DNA from: Verrucomicrobiota bacterium
GTDB taxonomy: Bacteria; Verrucomicrobiota; Verrucomicrobiia; Opitutales; UBA2995
NCBI GenBank assembly: GCA_027622555.1
Contig: JAQBYJ010000010.1
Coordinates: 1 to 64,000 of the forward strand
Length of the DNA stretch: 64,000 nucleotides
Reading direction: 5' to 3'
The translations under genes were made by a program, and so were the position numbers. The notes beneath the pieces are model-generated. The model searched no databases. It saw only the letters and a program-made list of their open reading frames with translations, and was not told the DNA's origin. Of the stretch, positions 8,651 to 17,301 are shown in pieces (position 1 is the first letter of the stretch; every line of letters starts with the position of its first letter).

Positions 8651-10516
8651 ATGAAAGTATTCGGCCTGGCGTTTTGGTTGGAGATTATTGGAGGACTTGT
8701 TCGCGTAGCGAAACGCTTTCCTTTATCTATTCTATCAGGATTACTGTGTGCTACTTCACTTAGCGTTCTGGTCGACTCCAGCATTCAAGGCAATGAGCTT
8801 TGGCAGGAACGTTGGATACGTTTAGGTTTTACCGGTGGATTCGGGATTTCCTTTTTCACCCTGCTTGAGTTGATTCGTGAAAGGGTGGGAGGAAGGACCT
8901 CGATAAAGGGCATCGTGGTGACCGCTTTGGCGTTTCTGTTTCTCTTCATTTTCTATCGATGGATCCCAATAGATTACGGGGAAAATATTCACCAAGTTTT
9001 GTTAATACGTTTCGCCACGTTTGTTGCTGTGGTTCACTTGGCGATAGCAGTGATTCCTTTTTGGAGCGTTAAAGATTCGGATATGGGGTTGTGGGAATAT
9101 AATAAATTGCTGTTTTCCAGGTTTTTGCTCACCGGATTTTTCAGCGGCATACTTTTTGTGGGGATTGCTTTAGCATTGGCTAGTATCGATCAATTGTTTG
9201 GAGTTGATATTGATGAGGAAAACTATCCACGAGTGTGCTTTTTTTGTGCCTTTGTATTAAACCCTTGCCTATTCTTAGGTGGTTTCCCGGCTCAGGACGA
9301 GATTCTGGATTTCCAGCTTGATTTCCCCATATGGATACTTTTTTTGAGCAAATTCATTCTGCTGCCTTTAGTCATACTTTATTTCTGTATTTTATACGCT
9401 TATACAGGAAAGATTGTTTTGAATTGGACGTGGCCTGATGGCATGGTGGGCCTACCTGTTTTCATTCTATCGGCTGTCGGCGGGCTAACAGGATTACTCG
9501 TTTGGCCACTCAGCCGAAATCCGTCAACCGCTACTTGGGCGAAACGTTTCTGGCGCTTATTTTTTCCGCTGTTTGTTCCGCTTTCCATTTTGTTGTTACT
9601 ATCGCTTCAACGAAGGATTTCTGACTATGGATTTACGGAAATAAGGTTTCTTGGAGTTCTATTGAGTATATGGGTACTTGGAATCAGTGCATACTTCTCC
9701 GTCAAGCCGGCCAGTTCGTTTAAGGTAATTCCGTGGAGTTTGTTGGGACTGTTTTTCGTTACTGCTGTCGGTCCTATAAGTCCTGCTAGCATTGCCCGGA
9801 AAAGTCAGTGGAACCGACTTACCGCATTTTTGAATGAAAAAGAACTTATCAAGGATGGTACTTTGGTTTCGCATCCCCAGGAAGTTGACGCTGCTGAATA
9901 TAAAGACATTTTATCGATGGTCGAATATCTGCGGAAAGGCTATGGCCCTGGAGATTTTGAACCCCTGATACGTGGAATATCAGCTGAGGATAGGAAAGAT
10001 GAACATGGTATCGATTGGTTGGATCTGAATCCATGGGATTTTCGAAAAATGTTTTTGGACTATACTGGAATAATCTCGAAGGAATTACCTGATAGAACGT
10101 CTCTAAATATCAAACTGAATCCTAACGATCCCATTTCAGTGCCTCAATTCACTGATATTTATACCCACCAAAAATATGCAAGTCCCGACAAGATTCTTAT
10201 TACATTTAATGTTCATGAAGAATCGGTACAACTACTTCACGGGACTGATCCCTATCGATTGAAATTTCAGGATTCAGTTGGACAAGTTCTCGCCACCTTG
10301 GATCTCGATGCATGGGCTACATCTATTGGACCGCAAGACCTCATGCTTGGCGAAGGTCCTTATCCATCGATGGGTCGAGAGTTTTTAAGTTTTGATGTCG
10401 ATCTAGTTTCGCTTGGTAAAATCGAAGTCGTATTCCTGGACATATCTCTGAGAAAACGGAATGATGTTTGGAGAGTGCAGAATGGTAATTTTTGGATACT
10501 AGTTCCCCGCAGTTGA
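8651..10516 (+). CDS. DUF4153-like multi-pass membrane protein
   Basis: The protein has 621 residues. About ten to twelve hydrophobic helices fill residues 1-380, starting with a short cytoplasmic end and the helix after RFPLSILSGLLCATSLSVL. A soluble C-terminal region of about 240 residues follows (from SPASIARKSQWNRL), rich in beta structure and with the segment EYLRKGYGPGDFEPLIRG. The N-terminal region resembles DUF4153, a family of uncharacterised bacterial inner-membrane proteins. Function unknown. Its last 18 bp overlap the end of the convergent MFS gene. Confidence 0.55.
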   Translation: MKVFGLAFWLEIIGGLVRVAKRFPLSILSGLLCATSLSVLVDSSIQGNELWQERWIRLGFTGGFGISFFTLLELIRERVGGRTSIKGIVVTALAFLFLFIFYRWIPIDYGENIHQVLLIRFATFVAVVHLAIAVIPFWSVKDSDMGLWEYNKLLFSRFLLTGFFSGILFVGIALALASIDQLFGVDIDEENYPRVCFFCAFVLNPCLFLGGFPAQDEILDFQLDFPIWILFLSKFILLPLVILYFCILYAYTGKIVLNWTWPDGMVGLPVFILSAVGGLTGLLVWPLSRNPSTATWAKRFWRLFFPLFVPLSILLLLSLQRRISDYGFTEIRFLGVLLSIWVLGISAYFSVKPASSFKVIPWSLLGLFFVTAVGPISPASIARKSQWNRLTAFLNEKELIKDGTLVSHPQEVDAAEYKDILSMVEYLRKGYGPGDFEPLIRGISAEDRKDEHGIDWLDLNPWDFRKMFLDYTGIISKELPDRTSLNIKLNPNDPISVPQFTDIYTHQKYASPDKILITFNVHEESVQLLHGTDPYRLKFQDSVGQVLATLDLDAWATSIGPQDLMLGEGPYPSMGREFLSFDVDLVSLGKIEVVFLDISLRKRNDVWRVQNGNFWILVPRS

Positions 10517-11713
10517 TCGCCGCAGTATTAACAGACTGACACATCCTATGGCCACAATTGCTATGGCAACGTCTGCTACAAGGTGAGGAGCCATTCTTGT
10601 TAAAAGCCAATAGGCGAAAATAGGAGCAACAATGCCCCGAATGCCATTCATCATTGAGTATGCGCTAATATAGTCTGATATCCCTTCTGCTTGCACAATC
10701 TTGGTCAACCAGAGTTGATTGAGAATTTTCTGCGCCCCGAAAGCCATGCCGAATAATGTCATTGAGAAAAGCATCCAATAGTAGTTGGTGCTCAGGAAAA
10801 ACAGAGACATGCTAAGGATGGCAAAGCCACCCATGGCGGCCTGCATGGTTTCGATTCTTAGACGGTCAAACAGGCGACCCCAGCTACGACTACTTAACAT
10901 CGATACAGTGACCGGGACAATTGCCACCAGCCAGGTGATTTGCGTAACGCTCAGGTTTAGCTCGAATCGATTGTTAGCTGCATACTCAATTCTCAAAAGG
11001 ACCATTATTAAATTTCCAAATTCGATCAGAGACCAGAATAAGGCAATTTTTGAGAAGTTCAGGTCTCGCCAAAAAAGACTTATAGTATGGTAGGGAAATC
11101 TGCTTACAGGCTTAGACAAGTGCCTGGATGGAATACGGAAATAAAAAAAAGAAGCGGCAAAATACCCAGTGCCCGCGGCAGCCAGTATCCATACATAGTT
11201 TTGTAAACTTTTGTCCAGTAATAGTCCAAAGACTTGTGATACTATGAGGTAAGTTATCCCATGAATCATGATCGTCGTGCCAACCCGTCTCCCGCGAATA
11301 CTTGGATGATAATTCTCAGATAGTATTCTTGGCAAAAGAGTGAACCCTTGGACTCCGAGGATCATGACCGCCACCATTATCAGAACAAAGTGGTTAGCCG
11401 ATTGAGCAAATGTGCTTAGAAAAAATAACAAGCCGGTAGTGAAAGTGTAACACACGCAAGCATTGTTACTTCGAAGCCGCAAGGAGGACACAATCCATAG
11501 GAATACCGGCATCAGAAACATCCCTGCCCACAGTGCTCCGGTGAGGATGCTCTTTTGCATGCTGGAGGCATCGAAGACACGAATGGCGATCAGTAACAGG
11601 AACGTGCCAAAGACGGATTCATTTATCCCGGCCGAAATTCCACGGAATCGATCCCAAAAGAAGGTGACTCTTTCCAGATGGGCGGGGTCCTGTTTATTTG
11701 AAATTTCGGGCAC
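10499..11713 (-). CDS. MFS-type transporter
   Basis: A 404-residue protein with about twelve hydrophobic helices in two halves of six, split by a charged central loop (RIPSRHLSKPVSRFPYH, about 195-211). Loop 2-3 is short and basic, as in major facilitator transporters, and the second half has the matching SRSWGRLFDRLRIE loop. No substrate signature can be named. It is transcribed towards the DUF4153-like gene and away from the cytochrome c-dehydrogenase pair, with 82 bp between divergent starts. Proteins of this kind include nucleoside, sugar and drug carriers. Confidence 0.75.
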   Translation of the reverse strand: MPEISNKQDPAHLERVTFFWDRFRGISAGINESVFGTFLLLIAIRVFDASSMQKSILTGALWAGMFLMPVFLWIVSSLRLRSNNACVCYTFTTGLLFFLSTFAQSANHFVLIMVAVMILGVQGFTLLPRILSENYHPSIRGRRVGTTIMIHGITYLIVSQVFGLLLDKSLQNYVWILAAAGTGYFAASFFYFRIPSRHLSKPVSRFPYHTISLFWRDLNFSKIALFWSLIEFGNLIMVLLRIEYAANNRFELNLSVTQITWLVAIVPVTVSMLSSRSWGRLFDRLRIETMQAAMGGFAILSMSLFFLSTNYYWMLFSMTLFGMAFGAQKILNQLWLTKIVQAEGISDYISAYSMMNGIRGIVAPIFAYWLLTRMAPHLVADVAIAIVAIGCVSLLILRRSTAGN

Positions 11714-11795
11714 GTTTTCTTTCTAGAAATAAGATATGAAGGATTGATTGAAGCGGAAGATTTATGATTCAATTTGATTACAAATCAGATATTTC

Positions 11796-13214
11796 ATGAA
11801 AAAGACCATACCTCTTTTGATTTTTCTCACATTTACAGTCGGTCAACTGCTTGCCCAGAAGACTGAGAAGCCCGCCATCGACGCAGCCCAGCTCTACCAA
11901 ACCTATTGCGCGGCATGCCACGGAGTAAATATGGAGGGTGCACAGCACGCACCGCTACGTAAAGATTACTGGGTGCACGGCCGTGATCGCATCCGCGTAT
12001 TTCGCAGCATCATGAATGGGATTCCTTCCACCGACATGATCCCTTGGTCTCAAGTTTTTTCCGACGATCAAGGTTATGCTTTGACGGATTACATTTTGGA
12101 AAACCAGACAGGTACACCGATTGAACTCAGGCCGATACCTACCCAAGTTCAAACGAAGGATTATCTCTTAAAGGTTGAGACACTGGCTCGTGAGGGGTTT
12201 TCCTCTTCGCCTTGGGGGATTGAGTTTGTTGATGAGAGGCGAGCCCTCATCACCGAACGACGTGGAGGTCTTCGTTGGATGGTTGATGGTGAGTTGGATC
12301 CGAAAACCATAACCGGGATTCCTCTGACCACTCAATATGGTGACTCCGGTATGCACGACGTCGCCTTGCATCCGGACTATAAAAATAATGGATGGGTCTA
12401 CATCAGTTATGTCCATTCTTTGGGCGATGGCTCTACCAAAGATACTCCTGCCATGACCCGTGTCGTGCGTGGACGTGTGAACGGTCATAGCTGGGTGGAT
12501 CAGGAAGACATTTTTCGCCTTCCCGATTCACTTCATTTTTCCAAAGGAACTCGATGGGGAAGTCGTCTTCTTTTCGACAAGGAAGGTTATCTCTATTTGA
12601 GCATAGGAGACATTGGTCGCAATGACGACGTTCAGCAGTTGAATAAGCCGGCAGGTAAAACGTACAGGGTTTTTCCCGACGGATCAATTCCTCCGGATAA
12701 CCCTTATGCTGGCCATCCGGATGCGATTGAAGAAATATTCACCGTCGGTAACCGTAACCTGCAAGGCTTTGCCCAGCACCCTGAGACCGGGGTAATTTGG
12801 GGAACCGAGCACGGACCCATGGGTGGGGACGAACTCAACGTTATCGCAAAAGGTAAAAATTATGGATGGCCGGTCATCTCTCACGGTATCAATTACAATG
12901 GGGAAAAAGTTTCAGAATTGACTCACAAGGAAGGCATGGAGCAACCGGTTAAATTCTGGACGCCTTCGCCCGCTCTTTGTCCACTCGAGTTTTATACAGG
13001 AGATCTGTTCCCGAAATGGAAAAACCACGCGTTCATTGGCGCGTTGGCTTTTGAGCAAATCAAACGGCTCGATCTTGGTAATTCGGAAGTGCTCTCGGAA
13101 GAAGTGTTGTTTGCAGGTTTTGGACGCGTTCGGGATATAAAAACTGGTCCAGAGGGTGCGCTTTATGTAGTGCTAAATAATCCTGATGCGGTGGTTCGGC
13201 TAACTCCAAATTAA
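11796..13214 (+). CDS. Cytochrome c / PQQ-type sugar dehydrogenase fusion protein (copy 1)
   Basis: A secreted 472-residue protein. A signal peptide ends near LLAQ (about 21). A class I cytochrome c domain follows, with the haem site CAACH (38-42) and a likely methionine ligand in the next 60 residues. From about 125 on there is a soluble aldose (glucose/sorbosone) dehydrogenase propeller: RGGLRWMVDG, DSGMHDVALHPDY, then EHGPMGGDELNVI, a segment that sits near the PQQ/calcium site in the family. The haem in front of the catalytic domain would pass electrons from the quinone cofactor directly. Many dehydrogenases of this group carry the cytochrome at the C-terminus, so the order is somewhat unusual. 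The next gene is a close paralogue 9 bp away. Confidence 0.82.
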   Translation: MKKTIPLLIFLTFTVGQLLAQKTEKPAIDAAQLYQTYCAACHGVNMEGAQHAPLRKDYWVHGRDRIRVFRSIMNGIPSTDMIPWSQVFSDDQGYALTDYILENQTGTPIELRPIPTQVQTKDYLLKVETLAREGFSSSPWGIEFVDERRALITERRGGLRWMVDGELDPKTITGIPLTTQYGDSGMHDVALHPDYKNNGWVYISYVHSLGDGSTKDTPAMTRVVRGRVNGHSWVDQEDIFRLPDSLHFSKGTRWGSRLLFDKEGYLYLSIGDIGRNDDVQQLNKPAGKTYRVFPDGSIPPDNPYAGHPDAIEEIFTVGNRNLQGFAQHPETGVIWGTEHGPMGGDELNVIAKGKNYGWPVISHGINYNGEKVSELTHKEGMEQPVKFWTPSPALCPLEFYTGDLFPKWKNHAFIGALAFEQIKRLDLGNSEVLSEEVLFAGFGRVRDIKTGPEGALYVVLNNPDAVVRLTPN

Positions 13215-13223
13215 ACGCCTATA

Positions 13224-14648
13224 ATGTGCCGACTTCTGGTCCTCCTCCTATTCGTTTCTTCGACTCATGCTCAGGAAGATGAAGAAGAGTCGAAAGCTTC
13301 AATCAACCCAGCCATACTCTACAAAACGTATTGCGCGAATTGCCATGGCGTAAACATGGAGGGCGCTCAACACGCACCTTTGATAAAAGATGTTTGGCTA
13401 TACGGTAGAGACAGAACCCATATGCTCCGCAATCTCATGTATGGCATAGCGAATACCGACATGATTTCCTGGGCACAGGTTATTGGTGATGCAGAGTGCG
13501 AATCGTTAATTGATTATATCATTGAAAGCCAGGATCGTCCACCGACAGAGATAAAGACATTTCCAACGGTCTTGCATACGGAGGATTATGATTTGCAGGT
13601 GGAGGCGCTGGTTGAGGACGGATTTCGTACTGCTCCGTGGGGGATCGAATTTGTGGACGATCGGAGGGCGTTGATAACTGAGCGACGCGAAGGACTTCGT
13701 TGGATGGTGGATGGCGTTTTGGATCCTGAACCTATTCACGGCATTCCGGTTGCTACTCATTACGGTGACTCTGGAATGTTTGATCTGGCGTTGCATCCAG
13801 ACTATTCGACCAATGGGCGGGTATACATTTCCTATGTTCATCCATTGGGAGATCCGGATTCTCGAGACACGCCTGCCATGACTCGTGTAATACGTGGTCG
13901 AGTGAACGGGCACCAGTGGGTCGACCAGGAAACTATCTTTAAGGTCGACGAAAAACTGCATATTAGTCCGGGGCGGGGACCTTGGGGAAGCCGTATGCTT
14001 TTTGACAAAGACGGATATCTTTTATTTTCGATTGGAGACAGTACCAAACTGGATCACGTGCAGCTTCTGTCCAGGCCGAGTGGTAAAGTGTTCAGGGTTT
14101 TCGCGGATGGAATGATTCCGGAGGATAATCCATTTGTCGGATACGAGGGAGCATTTGAAGCGATCTACGCTATAGGAAATCGCAATATCCAGGGAATGGA
14201 CCAGCATCCTTTGACGGGTGACTATTGGACTACCGAACATGGCCCCATGGGAGGCGATGAATTGAACGTCATTGAAAAAGGAAAAAACTATGGATGGCCT
14301 GTGATCACTCATGGTAGGGATTACACAGGAGAGCCTATATCTCTGTTGACTCATAGAGAAGGCATGGAGCAGCCAGTAAAATATTGGGTGCCATCGCCTG
14401 CGCTTTGCCCGCTGGAATTTTATACAGGAAATTTGTTTCCCAAATGGAAAAACCACGCGCTTTTAGGAGCCCTCAAGTTTGAAGAAGTACGCCGAGTAGT
14501 CATCCAGGGAGTTGAGGTGGTTTCGGAAGAAGTTATCCTAAAAGGCTATGGTCGTGTCCGTGATGTGAAATTCGGACCCGATGGCGCTCTTTATCTTTGT
14601 ATCAACCGTCCGGAACTCATCGTTCGATTAACGCCGATGAGTCATTGA
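13224..14648 (+). CDS. Cytochrome c / PQQ-type sugar dehydrogenase fusion protein (copy 2)
   Basis: This 474-residue protein repeats the layout of its upstream neighbour: short signal peptide (to about THAQ, 16), cytochrome c site CANCH (37-41), then the sugar-dehydrogenase propeller with REGLRWMVDG, DSGMFDLALHPDY and EHGPMGGDELNVI. Long blocks are identical to copy 1 (for example GVNMEGAQHAPL and KNYGWPVI), while loops differ, including the insertion KLHISPGRGPWGSR against SLHFSKGTRWGSR. The pair arose by tandem duplication and is surely one operon. Different loops suggest different sugars or aldoses, which is inference. The gene ends tail to tail with the redoxin gene, 16 bp apart. Confidence 0.82.
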   Translation: MCRLLVLLLFVSSTHAQEDEEESKASINPAILYKTYCANCHGVNMEGAQHAPLIKDVWLYGRDRTHMLRNLMYGIANTDMISWAQVIGDAECESLIDYIIESQDRPPTEIKTFPTVLHTEDYDLQVEALVEDGFRTAPWGIEFVDDRRALITERREGLRWMVDGVLDPEPIHGIPVATHYGDSGMFDLALHPDYSTNGRVYISYVHPLGDPDSRDTPAMTRVIRGRVNGHQWVDQETIFKVDEKLHISPGRGPWGSRMLFDKDGYLLFSIGDSTKLDHVQLLSRPSGKVFRVFADGMIPEDNPFVGYEGAFEAIYAIGNRNIQGMDQHPLTGDYWTTEHGPMGGDELNVIEKGKNYGWPVITHGRDYTGEPISLLTHREGMEQPVKYWVPSPALCPLEFYTGNLFPKWKNHALLGALKFEEVRRVVIQGVEVVSEEVILKGYGRVRDVKFGPDGALYLCINRPELIVRLTPMSH

Positions 14649-14664
14649 AACCGTTTTGAAATTT

Positions 14665-15786
14665 CTAATCGAAGTAGGTTCGTCCTAGGTAGCCTACTAT
14701 TTTCTTTTTTAAGGTCATTGTATCAAATTGACCTTCGACGCGATAAAGCACTTCGCCTCCAGGGGCGACCAGCATGGTGTAGGGCAGGGAGCCTTCCCAA
14801 TTATTTCCATCCAGATGATTGATTAGCTTAAACCTGTCTGTGCTGTTAAAAAGATAGTTGGTCATCGACGCATGTTGCGATGAAAGAAACTTTTGAGCTG
14901 CCGGCTGCTTGTTGGGAAGATCCATAGTAATAGATATTACTTCGATTTCTCTTTTCCGGTATTGGCGGTGGATATCTACCAGTTCAGGGAATTCGATTGT
15001 GCAAGGTCCACACCAGGTTGCCCAGACGTTAATCAGGCGCAGGTTTTCAGTGTCATTGGCTACCAACGCTTGGACCTGATCCGGTTCCAACAAGCCTAAA
15101 ACGGCTTCCTCTTGATTCCATTTGGCAAGAGACCGGGAAACCATGGGACGCTTGGCAGCCCATTTAACGGAGCAGCCAAAGACTTTGGTTTCCTCGATCG
15201 GCACAGGCTGACCGGCCAACAGCGCATCAATAGCATTCCGGGTATCATGCGAGGTGACCTCAGCGGGGTTATCATTGTCGTCTACGCGGCCATTGTATCG
15301 CAATTTTCGGTTTTCATCAAAAATGAGGATATGGGTGGTGACCCATGCACCGTATGCCCAGCTTGTTTCTTGGTTTTCTCCATCGTACAAGTAGGGGAAT
15401 TTGAAGTCTTGTTCTTGAGCTCGCAATATCATCTCCTCCAGAGAGTCGTTGTATTCGGTGTATCCAAGCTCATCGATGCGAACCGCTTTATCGTCGTTGG
15501 GGCTAATGGCTACCAGGGCAACGTCCTCTTTAGAATAACGGGTAGCCAGATCGTTGAGTCGTTCTTCGTATGCCTGCGCACTGGGGCAGTGATTGCAGGT
15601 AAAAGCAATTACCAGCAGCTTCGAGTCCGCATAGTCTTCGAGTGTATGCATTTCCCCATCAATTCCAGGGAGATTAAACGGGATAGTGTCAGAACCTATG
15701 GGAAGTCGTGGAGCCTTGTCATTATCCGCAGCCAACAAGCTGCTTGCAAGTATCGCGGTTAGAATTGTTAGGATCGGTGTTTTCAT
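14665..15786 (-). CDS. Secreted protein with two thioredoxin-like domains
   Basis: A 373-residue protein with a signal peptide (cleavage near SSLLAAD, about 20). The first domain (about 30-190) is AhpC/redoxin-like with the motif CNHC (64-67) in AFTCNHCPSA, a form seen in redoxins that sit beside cytochrome or PQQ proteins. The second domain (about 230-370) is TlpA/thioredoxin-like with WCGPC (258-262) in NVWATWCGPCTIEF. The cis-proline loop of the second domain is at LPYTML. Such a tandem would act as a periplasmic thiol oxidoreductase or in cytochrome c maturation; proximity to two c-type cytochromes fits the latter but does not prove it. Convergent with the dehydrogenase pair. Confidence 0.8.
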   Translation of the reverse strand: MKTPILTILTAILASSLLAADNDKAPRLPIGSDTIPFNLPGIDGEMHTLEDYADSKLLVIAFTCNHCPSAQAYEERLNDLATRYSKEDVALVAISPNDDKAVRIDELGYTEYNDSLEEMILRAQEQDFKFPYLYDGENQETSWAYGAWVTTHILIFDENRKLRYNGRVDDNDNPAEVTSHDTRNAIDALLAGQPVPIEETKVFGCSVKWAAKRPMVSRSLAKWNQEEAVLGLLEPDQVQALVANDTENLRLINVWATWCGPCTIEFPELVDIHRQYRKREIEVISITMDLPNKQPAAQKFLSSQHASMTNYLFNSTDRFKLINHLDGNNWEGSLPYTMLVAPGGEVLYRVEGQFDTMTLKKKIVGYLGRTYFD

Positions 15787-15984
15787 TTATAAAGATTTCC
15801 GGTGTTGAATGTTAATCAAGCAGTGCAGGATTCTGAGTGCTAATTCGTTCAGGTCAAGGTATACGCAGCAAGCTCAGGTGATCCTGGTTTAGAAATATTC
15901 CTGTGAAAAAGGGTAGATTGAGCTTTGTTTCCGTTAAACTACTCGATTGCGAATTGGAGCATTCTGTGCAATTTCTACCTTTCT

Positions 15985-17292
15985 ATGGTCAATTTACGAA
16001 AAATTCCTTCTGTCGCCGCCTTCTCATGCACCGTTTTATTAACAAGCTTGTTTTCAAGTGATTGGCCGCAATGGCGTGGCCCTGACCGTGACGGGACATG
16101 GAATGAAACTGGAATTATTTCCAGCTTCGATTCACCCAAGCTTAAACCAAAATGGAGCTCACCCATTGGATCGGGTTACTCCGGGCCTACTGTTAGTAAT
16201 GGTCGCGTTTATCTGACCAGTCGATTGGAGGAACCAGATCAAGTAGAGCAAATTCATTGCGTCGACGAAACTACAGGAAAAGAAATCTGGAAATATGTCT
16301 ACGCCTGCGAGTACCAGGATATCGGGTACCCGCTTGGCCCGAGAGCGGCTGTAGCTATTTACGACGGCAAGGCTTATGCACTCGGAGCGATGGGGCATTT
16401 TCACTGCCTGGATGCAAAAACAGGTAAGCTCATTTGGAAGAAGGATCTGATTGAAGACTATCAGGTCAGTACACCTGTTTGGGGTATCACCGCCTCTCCG
16501 GTAGTAGACGAAGAAAATGTTTACCTGCAAGTGGGTGGTGAAGGAGAATCTGTTGTCGTCGCATTTGATAAAGATACGGGTGTAGAGCATTGGCGATCAT
16601 TGGATGGTCTGGCCTCCTATTCGTCTCTGAAATTTATTGAACAGAATGGCGAGCGACTTCTATTGGCTTGGACAGGTGATTGGTTTTCAGCACTCAATCC
16701 GAGTTCAGGCAAACCAGCCTGGAAGCATGTTTTTAATCGGGCTAAAATGGCGATCAATGTTGCCGATGCGGTTTTGGATCCTAAAACAAATAGAATCTTC
16801 CTAAGCTCCTTCTATGATGGTTCCTATCTCTACCAACTTGATTCGAATTCATTGAGCTCCGAACTTCTTTGGGAGCGTCGTGGCAGAAGTGAAGTAAGTA
16901 CGGATGCACTCCACAGTATTATCAGCACCTCAGTAATCCGGGGAAATTATGTGTATGGTATTGATAGTTACGGTGAATTCCGCTGCCTCGATCTTGAAAA
17001 CGGCGATCGTGTATGGGAAGATCAGACCCTGCTGGAAAATGGACGTTGGGCCACGGCGTTTTTGGTTCAGAACGGGGAACGCACCTGGATCTTCACCGAA
17101 AAAGGAGATCTTGTGATAGCTCACCTGACACCAGAAGGATTCGAACGTATTTCTACTACCCATATTATTGATCCAACAACTTTCCTTCCAAGACGTAATG
17201 AAGAAGTCCTGTGGTCACACCCCGCTTTTGCCAACAAGCATATCCTTGCGCGCAACGATAGAGAACTGATTTCTGTGAATCTTTCGCAATAA
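15985..17292 (+). CDS. PQQ-like beta-propeller protein, secreted
   Basis: The 435-residue protein starts best at the ATG at 15985, because the sequence from there (MVNLRKIPSVAAFSCTVLLTSLFSS) is a signal peptide; a TTG at 15925 adds 20 unsupported residues. The mature protein opens with DWPQWRGPDRDG, the classic start of PQQ-like (WD40-type) propellers of planctomycete and verrucomicrobial genomes, followed by repeated blades with the pattern DAKTGKLIWKKD, DKDTGVEHWRS, LENGDRVWEDQ. There is no obvious catalytic domain and no haem site. Such propellers may bind PQQ or act as scaffolds like BamB. Convergent with the next gene at 9 bp. Confidence 0.8.
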   Translation: MVNLRKIPSVAAFSCTVLLTSLFSSDWPQWRGPDRDGTWNETGIISSFDSPKLKPKWSSPIGSGYSGPTVSNGRVYLTSRLEEPDQVEQIHCVDETTGKEIWKYVYACEYQDIGYPLGPRAAVAIYDGKAYALGAMGHFHCLDAKTGKLIWKKDLIEDYQVSTPVWGITASPVVDEENVYLQVGGEGESVVVAFDKDTGVEHWRSLDGLASYSSLKFIEQNGERLLLAWTGDWFSALNPSSGKPAWKHVFNRAKMAINVADAVLDPKTNRIFLSSFYDGSYLYQLDSNSLSSELLWERRGRSEVSTDALHSIISTSVIRGNYVYGIDSYGEFRCLDLENGDRVWEDQTLLENGRWATAFLVQNGERTWIFTEKGDLVIAHLTPEGFERISTTHIIDPTTFLPRRNEEVLWSHPAFANKHILARNDRELISVNLSQ

Positions 17293-17301
17293 ATATTGAA
17301 G

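Noticed and set aside
11772-11785. Inverted repeat ATTTG-ATTA-CAAAT before the first cytochrome-dehydrogenase gene
   Set aside because: Short, AT-rich, common by chance; noted only because its spacing resembles the repeat before the sugar ABC operon.
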